Assembly: GCF_030732985.1 (NCBI RefSeq)
Contig: NZ_JASHJX010000027.1
Coordinates: forward strand, 1 to 56,027
Direction of reading: 5' to 3'
Source: Nioella sp. MMSF_3534
GTDB lineage: Bacteria > Pseudomonadota > Alphaproteobacteria > Rhodobacterales > Rhodobacteraceae
Length of the DNA stretch: 56,027 nt
Under the pieces are notes generated by a model that saw only the letters and a program-made list of their open reading frames with translations, ran no database searches and had not been told where the DNA came from. The position numbers and the translations under genes are program-made. This document shows positions 24,986 through 34,078 of the stretch, in pieces (position 1 is the stretch's first letter; each line of letters opens with the position of its first letter).

Positions 24986-25804
24986 ATGGCTACATGGGCC
25001 TTTATGAAACGTTTCATTCCCTTCATGTCATCCGACCCCCTTGTCGCCGTCATCCGGCTGACCGGGCCCATTGCCAGCGGCAGCCGGGCCGGGGTTCTGA
25101 ACGACATGGCCATGGCCCCCGCCATCGAGAAGGCGTTCGCCAAGGGCAAGCCAAAGGCCGTGGCGCTGGTGATCAACTCGCCCGGCGGCTCGCCCGCGCA
25201 ATCCTCGCTGATTGCCGCCCGTATCCGGCGGCTGGCCGAGGAAAAGGAGGTGCCCGTCCATGCCTTCGTCGAGGATGTGGCGGCCTCGGGCGGCTATTGG
25301 CTGGCCTGTGCGGCGGATCATATCTGGCTCGACGACAGCTCTATCGCGGGCTCGATCGGGGTGATCTCGGCCAGTTTCGGCCTGCATGAGTTTATCACCC
25401 GCCACGGCATCGAACGGCGCGTCCACACCGCCGGTAAGGACAAGTCCATGCTGGACCCGTTCCGCCCTGAGAGGGACGAGGACATCGCCCGGCTGAAAGG
25501 GCTTCAGGCGCAGATTCACGAGAGCTTCATCGCCCATGTGAAGACGCGCCGGGGTGACCGGCTGGCAGAGGATGCCGATATCTTCACCGGTGAATTCTGG
25601 GTGGGCCAGCGCGCCGTCGATCTGGGGCTGGCCGATGGCATTGCCCATCTGGTGCCCAAGATGAAAGAGCTTTACGGCGACAAGACCCGCTTTGCTGTCC
25701 ACGGCCCCAAGCGCGGCCTGTTTCAGCGCTTCGGTGCCAGCCTGACGGCCGAGGCCCTGGGCCAGGTCGAGGATCGCGCCAACTGGGCGCGGTACGGGCT
25801 GTAG
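24986..25804 (+). CDS. S49 family serine peptidase (SppA/SohB-like)
   Basis: About 272 residues from ATG 24986 (GGTGGCGGGGG upstream); ATG 25004 giving MKRFIPFMSSDPLVAV is a good alternative. The ClpP-like fold shows VALVINSPGGSPAQSS, the nucleophile Ser in VAASGGYWLACAAD, GSIGVISASFG and the Lys in HTAGKDKSMLDPFRP. Such enzymes degrade signal peptides or membrane proteins. There is no clear transmembrane segment beyond the weakly hydrophobic N-terminus, so it may be cytosolic or peripherally bound. A tiny membrane zinc-ribbon gene follows one base later. Confidence 0.85.
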   Translation: MATWAFMKRFIPFMSSDPLVAVIRLTGPIASGSRAGVLNDMAMAPAIEKAFAKGKPKAVALVINSPGGSPAQSSLIAARIRRLAEEKEVPVHAFVEDVAASGGYWLACAADHIWLDDSSIAGSIGVISASFGLHEFITRHGIERRVHTAGKDKSMLDPFRPERDEDIARLKGLQAQIHESFIAHVKTRRGDRLAEDADIFTGEFWVGQRAVDLGLADGIAHLVPKMKELYGDKTRFAVHGPKRGLFQRFGASLTAEALGQVEDRANWARYGL

Positions 25805-25805
25805 C

Positions 25806-26006
25806 ATGCTGGTCAAGATCGCAACCTTCTTCCTCGTTGGCATGGCGGTTCTGGCCATGTTCGGGCGTCTGCGCTGGCCGGGTGGCGCGCGGCGTGTGAC
25901 GCGGCGCAAGCGGGGCAGCCTGCCCCGCCCCCGCACCTGCCCCACCTGCGGGCAGATCAACGTGACGGGCGGGGCCTGCCGCAATTGCAACGAGGGGCGC
26001 GACTAA
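25806..26006 (+). CDS. small membrane protein with zinc ribbon
   Basis: 66 residues: one N-terminal transmembrane helix (LVKIATFFLVGMAVLAMF), a basic stretch (RRVTRRKRGS), then a C-terminal CPTCGQINVTGGACRNC zinc-ribbon-like knuckle. The ATG follows the S49 peptidase stop by one base, and its stop directly abuts the GTG of the antiporter. Function unknown; the operon position suggests an accessory to membrane-protein quality control. Confidence 0.75.
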   Translation: MLVKIATFFLVGMAVLAMFGRLRWPGGARRVTRRKRGSLPRPRTCPTCGQINVTGGACRNCNEGRD

Positions 26007-26972
26007 GTGCTGATCACCGAATTCCTTCTGGCGGGGCTTGGCCTCGTGATCCTTCTGCTGGCAGGGGATACGCTGGTCAGGGGCGCGGTGAACCTGAGCC
26101 TGCGTCTCGGCATCCCGGCACTTATCGTCAGTCTGACCATCGTGGCCTTTGGCACCTCGGCACCCGAGCTTCTGATCTCGATCAGCGCCATCCTGGACGG
26201 GGTGCCGGGGCTGGCGCTTGGCAATGTGGTGGGGTCGAACACCGCCAATATCCTGCTGGTTCTGGGCATTCCTGCGCTGATGTCAGGGCTGGATACCAGT
26301 CAATGCGACACCCGCCGCAACTTCGTGATCATGATGGTTGCGACCCTGGCTTTCATCGGGCTGGCCTTCGCCGGTCCGTTCACATGGTGGCACGGGCTGA
26401 TCCTTTTGGCGGGTCTGGCGCTGATGCTGGGGGAAGCCGCCTGGACAGCGCGGTCGCACAAGCGCGACAGCGCCGCTGCCGCCGCATTGGAAGAGCTGGA
26501 GGATGTGGAAGGCGCCGACCCCGACATGCCCTGGTGGCAGATCGTCGTCTTCCTTTTGCTCGGGCTTGTGGGCCTGCCGCTAGGTGCCGATCTGCTGGTG
26601 GATAGCTCGGTGGTGATCGCGCGCAGTTTCGGCGTCAGCGAAACCGCCATTGGGTTGACCCTCGTGGCCGTTGGCACCTCGCTGCCGGAACTGGCCACAA
26701 CCGTCATGGCGGCCCTGCGCCGTCATGCCGAAGTGGCGCTTGGCAATGTGATCGGGTCGAACATCTTCAACCTTCTGGGGATCATCGGCGTCGCGTCCTT
26801 GGTCGGGCCGATCCCGGTCGACGCGGAGATCCTGACCTTCGATCTGTGGATCATGCTGGCCGCCTCGTTGCTGCTGATCCCGTTCGTGTATTTCCGTTGG
26901 GTGTTTGGCCGCGTCGTGGGGGTGGTTTTCACCGCGCTGTACCTCATCTATGTGATCAGTGTCCTGAGCTGA
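26007..26972 (+). CDS. calcium/sodium antiporter (CaCA family, YrbG-like)
   Basis: 321 residues, GTG start, ten hydrophobic helices in two homologous halves. The two alpha repeats are VAFGTSAPELLISISAIL...LGNVVGSNTANILLVLG and VAVGTSLPELATTVMAAL...LGNVIGSNIFNLLGIIG, with the ion-binding Glu and Asn residues in both. A cytoplasmic acidic loop (about 155-172) separates the halves. It exchanges Ca2+ (or K+) for Na+ across the inner membrane. Confidence 0.92.
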   Translation: MLITEFLLAGLGLVILLLAGDTLVRGAVNLSLRLGIPALIVSLTIVAFGTSAPELLISISAILDGVPGLALGNVVGSNTANILLVLGIPALMSGLDTSQCDTRRNFVIMMVATLAFIGLAFAGPFTWWHGLILLAGLALMLGEAAWTARSHKRDSAAAAALEELEDVEGADPDMPWWQIVVFLLLGLVGLPLGADLLVDSSVVIARSFGVSETAIGLTLVAVGTSLPELATTVMAALRRHAEVALGNVIGSNIFNLLGIIGVASLVGPIPVDAEILTFDLWIMLAASLLLIPFVYFRWVFGRVVGVVFTALYLIYVISVLS

Positions 26973-26985
26973 ACGGAGGGCAAGG

Positions 26986-27762
26986 ATGACCGCACTCGTG
27001 ACAGGTGGGGCAAAGCGGCTTGGCCGGGCCATGGCGTTGGCGCTGGCAGAGGCGGGCCATGACGTGGCCATCCACTATGCCGGATCAGCGAATGAAGCCG
27101 AGGCCACGGCAGAGGACATCCGCGCCCTTGGCCGCCGGGCCGTGACGCTTCAGGCCGATCTGCTGGACGAGGACCAGACTCAGGCCCTGCTGCCCCGCGC
27201 GGTTGAGGCCCTCGCTCAGCCGGTGACGGTGCTGGTCAACAACGCGTCCGTATTCGAGTACGACAACATCCAGTCGATGACCCGGTCCAGCTGGGACAGG
27301 CACATCGAATCCAACCTGCGCGCGCCTGTCGTTCTGACGCAGGCGCTGGCCGCCCAGATGCCCCCGGCGGAGCCGGACGAAAACGGTGAACCGCAGGCGC
27401 GGGGGCTGGTGGTCAACATGGTTGATCAGCGGGTGCAGAAACTGACGCCCGAGTTCATGAGCTACACCATCGCCAAGATGGGGCTTTGGGCCTTCACCCG
27501 GACCGCCGCGCAGGCGCTGGCCCCGCATGTGCGCGTCAACGCCATCGGGCCGGGGCCGACCATGCAGGGCACGCGCCAGTCCGACAGCCATTTCGCACGG
27601 CAGCGCAAGGCCACCGTTCTGGGCCGCGGATCGGATGCCGATGGTATTGTTCAGGCGCTGAATTATTTCCTGACCGCGCGGGCGGTTACAGGGCAGCTGA
27701 TCTGCGTCGACGGGGGCCAGCACCTGGCCTGGCAGACCCCCGATATCCTTGGCGTCGAATAG
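26986..27762 (+). CDS. pteridine-reductase-like SDR (FolM/PTR1 type)
   Basis: 258 residues. The nucleotide motif is TGGAKRLGRAMALAL, with the Arg of the TGxxxRxG pattern of pteridine reductases. The usual catalytic Ser is replaced by Asp (VVNMVDQRVQKLTPEFMSYTIAK), followed by Tyr and Lys, as in PTR1 and FolM. It likely reduces dihydropterins or dihydrofolate with NADPH. AACGGAGG precedes the ATG. It lies 13 nt after the antiporter gene, and its stop opens the AT-rich region before uvrC. Confidence 0.8.
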   Translation: MTALVTGGAKRLGRAMALALAEAGHDVAIHYAGSANEAEATAEDIRALGRRAVTLQADLLDEDQTQALLPRAVEALAQPVTVLVNNASVFEYDNIQSMTRSSWDRHIESNLRAPVVLTQALAAQMPPAEPDENGEPQARGLVVNMVDQRVQKLTPEFMSYTIAKMGLWAFTRTAAQALAPHVRVNAIGPGPTMQGTRQSDSHFARQRKATVLGRGSDADGIVQALNYFLTARAVTGQLICVDGGQHLAWQTPDILGVE

Positions 27763-28072
27763 GCCCGAACTGGCCTTTTTCGACAGGTCGCTCGCAGTTT
27801 TCCACCGTTAACGCTACGGTAACAGGGGCGTGACCCTTTTATGACATGCTTCCTTAACATGCCTGTGGAAAGAAAAATTCCATTTGTTTTCAGGGCATTA
27901 AAAGAGTGCCTAAAAATTAGGCAATTCGATGAACCCTGCCGAATACAAGGAAAAATCACCGATCCCAACATTTTATCCCTAAGGTTATCCACAGAAACCG
28001 TGGACAAGGTTTTCCTTGAACATGCCCCCGGATCGTTGCAGCCGACAATGGAATCGATTCAACTGGATCACG
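27763..28072. promoter_or_regulatory. AT-rich region before uvrC with DnaA box and CtrA-like site
   Basis: This 310-bp gap is visibly more AT-rich than anything around it. It contains TTATCCACA (27985-27993), a perfect DnaA-box consensus, with weaker relatives at 27973 (TTATCCCTA), 27864 (TGTGGAAAG, reverse) and 27999 (CGTGGACAA, reverse). GCCTAA-AAA-TTAGGC at 27908-27922 is a perfect palindrome, and TTAA-N7-GTAA at 27808-27822 resembles a CtrA site. It may be a DnaA-responsive promoter of uvrC or an origin-like element. Confidence 0.5.
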
Positions 28073-29941
28073 ATGTCTGAAACGCCCTCTGAAATGCCGC
28101 TGACCGGCCATGAATTGATCGCCTCTTACCTGAAGCTAATCGACGGCTCTCCGGGTGTGTATCGCATGCTCGATGCACAGGCGCGGGTGCTCTACGTCGG
28201 CAAGGCGCGGAACCTGAAAAAGCGTGTGGCGAATTACGCCAAGCCCACGGGCCACAGCGCGCGGATCGCCCGGATGATCCGCGAAACCACCGAGATGATG
28301 TTCCTGACCACGCGCACGGAAACCGAGGCGCTGCTGCTGGAACAGAACCTGATCAAGCAGTTGAAACCGCGCTACAACGTGCTGCTGCGCGACGACAAGA
28401 GCTTCCCCAACATCCTCGTCAGCCGGTCGCACGCATTTCCGCAGATCAAGAAGCATCGCGGTGCGAAAAAGGAGAAGGGCAATTACTACGGTCCCTTCGC
28501 CAGCGCCGACGCGGTGAACCGGACTCTGAACCAGTTGCAAAAGGTGTTTTTGCTGCGCAACTGTTCCGACGCGACCTTCGACAGCCGCACGCGGCCCTGT
28601 CTTCTGTACCAGATCAAGCGATGCAGCGGGCCCTGTGTCGGCCTGATCTCGGCGGAAGATTACGCGCAGTCGGTGAAGGACGCGGAGCGGTTCCTGTCGG
28701 GCAATGGCGGCCGTATCCAGGAGGCGCTGGCGCGTGACATGCAGGCGGCGTCCGACGCGATGGAGTTCGAGCGCGCCGCGGCCCTGCGGGACCGCATCCG
28801 CGCGCTGACGACCGTGCAGGGCGTGCAGGGCATCAACCCGCGCGGCGTGGCCGAGGCTGATGTGGTCGCGCTGCATATGGAGGGCGGGCAAGCCTGCGTT
28901 CAGGTCTTCTTCATCCGCGCCAACCAGAACTGGGGCAACCGCGATTTCTACCCGCGCACCGGGTCCGGCGCGGAAGAGGCCGAGGTGCTGGAGGCCTTCC
29001 TGGGACAGTTCTACGACGAGAAGGAGCTGCCGAGGCAGATCCTGCTGTCGCACCCCATCGAAAACGCCGACCTGATGGCCCAGGCATTGACGGAAAAACG
29101 CGGCCGCAAGGTGGAATTGCTGGTGCCGCTGAGGGGAGAAAAGGCCGAACTGGTGTCCTTCGCCGCGCGGAACGCCCGCGAAAGCCTCGCCCGCAAGATG
29201 AGCGAAGCCGCCACCCAGGGCAGGTTGCTGGATGGGCTGGCGGAGGCGTTCGGGCTGGCAAACCCGCCCGAGCGGATCGAGGTCTACGACAATTCCCACA
29301 TTCAGGGCACCAACGCCGTCGGCGGCATGATCGTGGCGGGGCGCGAGGGGTTCCTGAAAAGCCAGTACCGCAAGTTCAACATCAAGGGCGACAGCCTGAC
29401 ACCGGGCGACGATTTCGGCATGATGAAAGAGGTGCTGAACCGCCGCTTCAAGCGCCTGCTGAAAGAAGACCCGGACCGCGAAAGCGACGCCTGGCCCGAC
29501 CTGCTGCTGATCGACGGCGGCGCGGGGCAGGTCAGCGCGGTGGCGGAGATCCTTGCCGATCTGGGCATTGATGACGTGCCCTTCATCGGCGTCGCCAAGG
29601 GGATCGACCGCGATGCGGGCAAGGAGGAGTTCTATCGCCCCGGCAAAACTGCCTTTGCCCTGAAACGCAATGATCCGGTGCTCTATTTCGTCCAGCGCCT
29701 GCGCGACGAGGCGCACCGCTTCGCCATCGGCACGCACCGCGCCAAGCGCGCCAAGGCCATCGGGGCGACACCGCTTGATGACGTGCCCGGCGTCGGCGCC
29801 ACCCGCAAACGCGCCTTGCTGGCCCATTTCGGCAGCGCCAAGGCGGTCAGCCGCGCCGACCTCGCCGATCTGAAGGCCGTCGACGGCATCTCGGACGCGC
29901 TGGCCGAAACGATCTATGATTTCTTCCATGAAAAAGGCTGA
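28073..29941 (+). CDS. uvrC: excinuclease ABC subunit C
   Basis: 622 residues from the ATG giving [12 protein letters not shown]; earlier in-frame starts precede no conserved sequence. An N-terminal GIY-YIG nuclease ([20 protein letters not shown]) is followed by a Cys-containing stretch ([15 protein letters not shown]), the UvrB-binding helix pair ([14 protein letters not shown]), an RNase H-like nuclease ([30 protein letters not shown]) and a C-terminal helix-hairpin-helix ([18 protein letters not shown]). It makes both incisions in nucleotide-excision repair with UvrB. Transcription probably starts in the AT-rich region upstream. Confidence 0.96.
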   Translation: MSETPSEMPLTGHELIASYLKLIDGSPGVYRMLDAQARVLYVGKARNLKKRVANYAKPTGHSARIARMIRETTEMMFLTTRTETEALLLEQNLIKQLKPRYNVLLRDDKSFPNILVSRSHAFPQIKKHRGAKKEKGNYYGPFASADAVNRTLNQLQKVFLLRNCSDATFDSRTRPCLLYQIKRCSGPCVGLISAEDYAQSVKDAERFLSGNGGRIQEALARDMQAASDAMEFERAAALRDRIRALTTVQGVQGINPRGVAEADVVALHMEGGQACVQVFFIRANQNWGNRDFYPRTGSGAEEAEVLEAFLGQFYDEKELPRQILLSHPIENADLMAQALTEKRGRKVELLVPLRGEKAELVSFAARNARESLARKMSEAATQGRLLDGLAEAFGLANPPERIEVYDNSHIQGTNAVGGMIVAGREGFLKSQYRKFNIKGDSLTPGDDFGMMKEVLNRRFKRLLKEDPDRESDAWPDLLLIDGGAGQVSAVAEILADLGIDDVPFIGVAKGIDRDAGKEEFYRPGKTAFALKRNDPVLYFVQRLRDEAHRFAIGTHRAKRAKAIGATPLDDVPGVGATRKRALLAHFGSAKAVSRADLADLKAVDGISDALAETIYDFFHEKG

Positions 29942-30017
29942 CCCCATGCGCGCAAAATCGCGCGGGGCGTTGCCGCCGGGGCTGGTCCCGCCCCCGCAAC
30001 CGCGCTAATGCTTGGCC

Positions 30018-30689
30018 ATGCGATGGACCTTGCCAAATATCCTGACAGTCGCGCGGCTTGCCGCCGCCCCCGGCGTTGCGATCATCTTCCTGATCCTGCC
30101 GCGCCCCTATGCCGATTGGGTCGCCCTGATCCTCTTCGTCACGGCGGCCCTGACCGATTGGCTCGACGGCTATCTGGCGCGTCTTTGGAAACAGCACAGC
30201 CGGTTCGGCGCCATGCTCGACCCGATTGCCGACAAGGCGATGGTGATCATCGCCCTGGCCACGCTGATGGGGCTCTTCGGTTTCCAGCCGCTGCTGATCC
30301 TGCCCGTCGCCGCGATCCTGTTCCGAGAGGTCTTCGTCTCGGGCCTGCGCGAATTCCTCGGCAACAAGGCGGGCACGCTCAGCGTGACGAAACTGGCCAA
30401 GTGGAAAACCACCGTGCAGATGGTCGCCATCGCGGTGCTGTTTTCCTACGGGATTTTCGAGCATCATTTCGGCATGAACGTGATCGGCATGTCGCCCGAG
30501 ATCGTCGCCCAGATCTTTGCAGGAGAGGTCGAGGATGAGTTCCACCTAGTGGCCCTCAGCAAATGGGCCAACCGGGCCTATTATGGCGGCATCGTCCTGC
30601 TGTGGCTTGCGGCGACACTGACGGTTGTGACAGGGGTGGACTACCTCGCCAAGGCCATGCCGCATCTGAGGGAGGAGCCGCATGATTGA
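30018..30689 (+). CDS. pgsA: CDP-diacylglycerol-glycerol-3-phosphate 3-phosphatidyltransferase
   Basis: 223 residues from ATG 30018 (a TTG two codons earlier is in frame). MRWTLPNILTVARLAAAP is the typical start. The CDP-alcohol phosphotransferase motif is DWLDGYLARLWKQHSRFGAMLDPIADK, split over residues 45-72 with all three catalytic Asp. It has several transmembrane helices. It makes phosphatidylglycerol phosphate at the inner membrane. It is coupled to moaD by an 8-nt overlap, an order (uvrC-pgsA-moaD-moaE) I associate with Rhodobacteraceae. Confidence 0.94.
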   Translation: MRWTLPNILTVARLAAAPGVAIIFLILPRPYADWVALILFVTAALTDWLDGYLARLWKQHSRFGAMLDPIADKAMVIIALATLMGLFGFQPLLILPVAAILFREVFVSGLREFLGNKAGTLSVTKLAKWKTTVQMVAIAVLFSYGIFEHHFGMNVIGMSPEIVAQIFAGEVEDEFHLVALSKWANRAYYGGIVLLWLAATLTVVTGVDYLAKAMPHLREEPHD

Positions 30690-30930
30690 GCTGCGCTATT
30701 TCGCCTGGCTGCGCGAACGCGTGGGCACAGGGCATGAGCAGGTGGAAACGCAAGCCGCCACGGTGGCCGAGCTGATCGAGGAACTTAAGGCGCGGGACGA
30801 GGGCTATGCCTTTGCGTTCTCCGACCTCAAGGCCATCCGCGCGGCGGTGGATCAGGATCTGGTCGATCTGGACGCGCCGATTGCGGGCGCGAAGGAAGTC
30901 GCCTTCTTTCCGCCGATGACCGGGGGCTGA
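30682..30930 (+). CDS. moaD: molybdopterin synthase small subunit
   Basis: 82 residues, ubiquitin-like fold, ending in the diagnostic Gly-Gly (FFPPMTGG) that is thiocarboxylated to deliver sulfur to precursor Z. It overlaps pgsA by 8 nt and is followed one base later by moaE, its partner subunit. Confidence 0.93.
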   Translation: MIELRYFAWLRERVGTGHEQVETQAATVAELIEELKARDEGYAFAFSDLKAIRAAVDQDLVDLDAPIAGAKEVAFFPPMTGG

Positions 30931-30931
30931 G

Positions 30932-31387
30932 ATGCCCGAGATCATCGTTCAGTCCGATCCCTTCGACATGGGCGAGATGCTCAACCGCTTTGCCGCGCGG
31001 CAGGCGAATGCGGGCGCGGTGGTCAGCTTTTCCGGTATCGTGCGCGATGTGGCCACCGGCGATCTCGACGCGATGGAGATCGAGCACTACCCGGGCATGA
31101 CCGAAAAGGCGCTGGCGAAGATCGCCGGGGAGGCGATGACCCGCTGGCAACTGGCTGATGCCTTCATCCTGCACCGCCATGGGCGTATGGGGCAGGGCGA
31201 GACGATCATGATGGTCGCCACCGCCTCGCGCCACCGGGCCGATGCCTTCGCGGCGGCGGAATTCCTGATGGATTACCTGAAATCCCGCGCGCCGTTCTGG
31301 AAGAAGGAAATCACGGGCGAGGGCGCGGCATGGGTCGCGGCCCGCGACGAGGATGAAGACGCCCTCGCGCGCTGGCAGCAGCAATAG
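30932..31387 (+). CDS. moaE: molybdopterin synthase catalytic subunit
   Basis: 151 residues. GAVVSFSGIVRD, the dimer and active-site stretch HRHGRMGQGETIMMVATASRHR, and the catalytic Lys region KSRAPFWKKEITGEGAAWV are standard MoaE. With MoaD it inserts the dithiolene sulfurs of the molybdenum cofactor. It ends the uvrC-pgsA-moaD-moaE unit. Confidence 0.94.
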   Translation: MPEIIVQSDPFDMGEMLNRFAARQANAGAVVSFSGIVRDVATGDLDAMEIEHYPGMTEKALAKIAGEAMTRWQLADAFILHRHGRMGQGETIMMVATASRHRADAFAAAEFLMDYLKSRAPFWKKEITGEGAAWVAARDEDEDALARWQQQ

Positions 31388-31769
31388 GCTCATCATCTGA
31401 CCGATATACGTCGAAAGGACTGCGGCGCCGCAGAGATGCGGGGCAGAATGGGCGTGGAACCGGCCTGCCTTGGCCCTTTCGGGGCTGTCTTCGGCAATGG
31501 CCCGAAAATCCCCTCGTGATCCGGAACCGGCGTCACCCGGCAAGCGCTTGACCGGCAGGACAACACAAATCCCCTAAGAATTCGTGAACTCTCCCCTTCT
31601 TCTTTGCAAAAATACTCCCGCCGGAGGCATCCAAACCCCTCCACAAGCACGACCCGATGACAGAGATATAACCAGCAGCCACATGTCCGTGGCAACACGG
31701 CCCGACGAGGGCCCCAAAGGGGCCTGAGAAGGGCCGTTCCCGGGTCGACGACGCAGTCGGCGAAACCGC
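31388..31769. other. gap between convergent genes, with an order-specific repeat and a hairpin
   Basis: This 382-bp stretch separates moaE from the convergent coiled-coil gene. No credible gene is visible in it. It contains the short repeat described at 31595-31632 and a perfect GGCCCC-AAA-GGGGCC hairpin at 31710-31724 that could terminate or protect transcripts arriving from either side; no T-run follows. Confidence 0.6.
31595..31632 (-). repeat. short intergenic repeat, copy 1 (GCAAAAATAC / CCGCCGGAGGC type)
   Basis: CTTCTTTGCAAAAATACTCC followed by CGCCGGAGGCATCC matches, with few changes, the inverted copy at 43734-43772. Read on the minus strand it gives GCCTCCGGCGGGAGTATTTTT, a GC palindrome followed by a T-run. 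I recognise this arrangement as frequent between genes in Rhodobacteraceae; it probably acts as a terminator. Confidence 0.6.
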
Positions 31770-32096
31770 CTACCCCTGGTTCTGCTGTTCCACGTGGATG
31801 CGCAGCTCTTCAGCTTCCTGACGCGCCTCGCGCAGGCCCTCCATGGCCGCCCGCAGCTCGGCCTCGGTCTGGGTGATCTGGTTGGTCAGCTCCGCCTCGC
31901 GGTGCTGCAGATAGGAAATCGCCTGGTCGCGGGTCTCTTCCGCGTCATGCAGCGCCTTGGCCATCTCCTCCAGCTCGTTCATGTCGACGCCCGAGACCCG
32001 CGTCAGCCGGTGCACCAGCCAGTTCGCGAACCAGCCAAGCGCGAAGGCCACGAAGAGGATGATCGCGATCACCACGATGAATTCGGTGCGGTTCAT
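31770..32096 (-). CDS. single-span membrane protein with coiled coil
   Basis: 108 residues. The N-terminal helix (FIVVIAIILFVAFALGWFANWLVH) is a membrane anchor. From about residue 38 the sequence is a continuous, charged heptad-rich coiled coil (EMAKALHDAEETRDQAISYLQHREAEL...). It overlaps the OmpA-family gene by 4 nt, so the two are co-translated, and it may act with it at the envelope. I do not recognise a named family. Confidence 0.75.
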   Translation of the reverse strand: MNRTEFIVVIAIILFVAFALGWFANWLVHRLTRVSGVDMNELEEMAKALHDAEETRDQAISYLQHREAELTNQITQTEAELRAAMEGLREARQEAEELRIHVEQQNQG

Positions 32097-34027
32097 TCGG
32101 TGTCCTCCTCGGCCTCTGCGGGCACTAGGTTATCGGGGCGCATCACGGGCCGGGGGGCATCGGCCAGCAGCTGTGCGCGGGCCTCGGCGGCCTCGCGTGC
32201 CTCGCGTTCCGCCACGTCGCTGGCCAGCAGGAATTCGATCCGCCGGTTGGTCTCGCGCCCGTCTTCGCTGTCATTGTCGGCAATGGGCCGCGTCTCGCCA
32301 TAGCCCTGCGCGGTCAGGTTGGCGGTCAGTACCCGGCGTGCCAGCAACCCGTTCAGCACCGCATCGGCGCGGCCCTGGCTCAGCCGCAGGTTCATCTCCT
32401 CGCGGCCCTGGCTGTCGGTATGGCCGCCGATCTCCATATCCACATGGGAACAGTCGGGCAGGATCTCGGCCAGGTCATCAAGGATACGGCCGGTTTCCTC
32501 GTTGATCTCGACCGATCCGGGATCGAAAGTGATCTTGCGCTGGTTGAGGATCGTGTTGATCCGGTCGAGGCATTGTTGCGGCGTCAAAAGCCCGGTCTGC
32601 GGGTCGAGGCTGGCCACATAGGTCACGTCGATCTCGAACCCCTCGGCAGCCCCCAGAAGCTCGCTCATCAACTGGCTCAGGTCAGAGGTGGTGCTTTCGC
32701 TGCCGGAATTGCCCCGGATGCGCACGGTGTCGGGCTCCACCACGACGGCCCCGTTATGCAGCTGTGCCATCGCCTCCAGCCCGGCCATCACCCGCAGGGT
32801 CCAACCGCCCGGCAGGTCTTCGTCAATTCGGGTTGCCACATAGGTGTTCTGGCGGCCGAAAAGCGCGGTGGCATAGGCTTGCACGGCCTCGGTGATCCGC
32901 TCATCGGGCAGGCGCCCACGCAGTTGCACATAGCCCTCGGGGCTGCGGGTGGCCGTAAAGGTCGGCAGGCCGTCTTCGGCCTCTTCCTCGGGGGGCGGGT
33001 CGGGCAGGACGGCGTGGAGCGAAAAGACCTCCGGCAGGGCGGCGTCAAGTTCGCCGATCACCTCGTCGAAAAGATCCGACGGCGTGCCCTGCGCCACGAT
33101 CAGCGTGATATCGGCATCCGAGAAGGTCACGGTCGCATCCTCGAACCGGCTGACGGCGGCAATCGCCATTTCGACGGCGGTGGCCCAGTTGGGCGACGGC
33201 ACGCCAAGGCCGATGCGGCAGCTTTCCTGCCCGGTCAGCCCGGCATTGCGCGCGGCGGTCAGGATGCGGTTAAGGCTGTCTTCGGTGCCGGCGGAACAGG
33301 CTTCGAACCGGCCACCGCCAGCGGATTGGACATAGCGCAAGGTAAACGGCGTGATCACCGGGCGAGGAGCCGAGATATCCAGCACCAGCCGGACCGAAGA
33401 GGGGCGGTTTTCCTCAAGGAACTGTTGCCACTGGTCACGCTGCTGGCGGCTGTCGGCCACGGCCTCGACCACCACCTGCCCGTCATAGACGGATACCTTG
33501 GCGCGCGGCAGTTCCGCCAGGGCCAGCAGGCCGAAACGCAGGGCAGGGGGCCATCCGGCGGGCACCGGGAAAGCGGCGGTTTCGACCATGTTGGCCACGT
33601 GCAGGCCATCGGCCAGTTCGTTGATCCCCGTGGTCAGATTGTCATCGCCATCGGCGGTCGGCACCAGCCCGATCAGCGACACCCCGTCATCGTTGCGCAG
33701 CATCTCCAGCGAAAAGCGCGGCGGTTCGATCCCTTCGGGGTCCAGCACGTCCATGTTGTCGATGATGCGGTCGGTGTCCACGATCTCGGCGGCGCGGCGC
33801 AGAGCATGGAAGCGCGCGGCTTCATCCGGGGCGGTCCCAGCCATCAGCACGCGCAGCCCGTCGGCCCCGATTTCGACCCAGTCGAGCCCGTCTTCGCGCA
33901 TGGCGAAATTGACCGCCTGCACCGATTGTTGCTCGATCTGACGCGCCCCGAACACGGCCATGAACAGGCTGAGCACGGCGGCAAGCGCGAAGGCCCCCAA
34001 AGCGGCGAAATGAAAGGCTAAACGCAT
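32093..34027 (-). CDS. OmpA-family protein with N-terminal anchor and BON-like repeats
   Basis: 644 residues. A signal anchor lies at residues 5-28 (FHFAALGAFALAAVLSLFMA). The middle holds repeated segments of alternating alpha/beta type resembling BON domains (for example VEIGADGLRVLMAGTAPDEAARFHALRRA). The C-terminus (about 500-610) is an OmpA peptidoglycan-binding domain: IEIGGHTDSQG-type motif (MEIGGHTDSQGREEMNLRLS), then LTAQGYGETRPIADN and GRETNRRIEFLL. It should tether the inner membrane to the cell wall. Architecturally it recalls ArfA-type proteins. It is followed by the coupled coiled-coil gene. Confidence 0.85.
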   Translation of the reverse strand: MRLAFHFAALGAFALAAVLSLFMAVFGARQIEQQSVQAVNFAMREDGLDWVEIGADGLRVLMAGTAPDEAARFHALRRAAEIVDTDRIIDNMDVLDPEGIEPPRFSLEMLRNDDGVSLIGLVPTADGDDNLTTGINELADGLHVANMVETAAFPVPAGWPPALRFGLLALAELPRAKVSVYDGQVVVEAVADSRQQRDQWQQFLEENRPSSVRLVLDISAPRPVITPFTLRYVQSAGGGRFEACSAGTEDSLNRILTAARNAGLTGQESCRIGLGVPSPNWATAVEMAIAAVSRFEDATVTFSDADITLIVAQGTPSDLFDEVIGELDAALPEVFSLHAVLPDPPPEEEAEDGLPTFTATRSPEGYVQLRGRLPDERITEAVQAYATALFGRQNTYVATRIDEDLPGGWTLRVMAGLEAMAQLHNGAVVVEPDTVRIRGNSGSESTTSDLSQLMSELLGAAEGFEIDVTYVASLDPQTGLLTPQQCLDRINTILNQRKITFDPGSVEINEETGRILDDLAEILPDCSHVDMEIGGHTDSQGREEMNLRLSQGRADAVLNGLLARRVLTANLTAQGYGETRPIADNDSEDGRETNRRIEFLLASDVAEREAREAAEARAQLLADAPRPVMRPDNLVPAEAEEDTE

Positions 34028-34078
34028 GCGTCCCGTGACTGCCCCAAGATCAATTGCATCTGCTTTAACGGCTAGGCC

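Noticed and set aside
28136-29947. 603-codon open frame on the minus strand
   Set aside because: Antisense to uvrC, which has full-length conserved domains.
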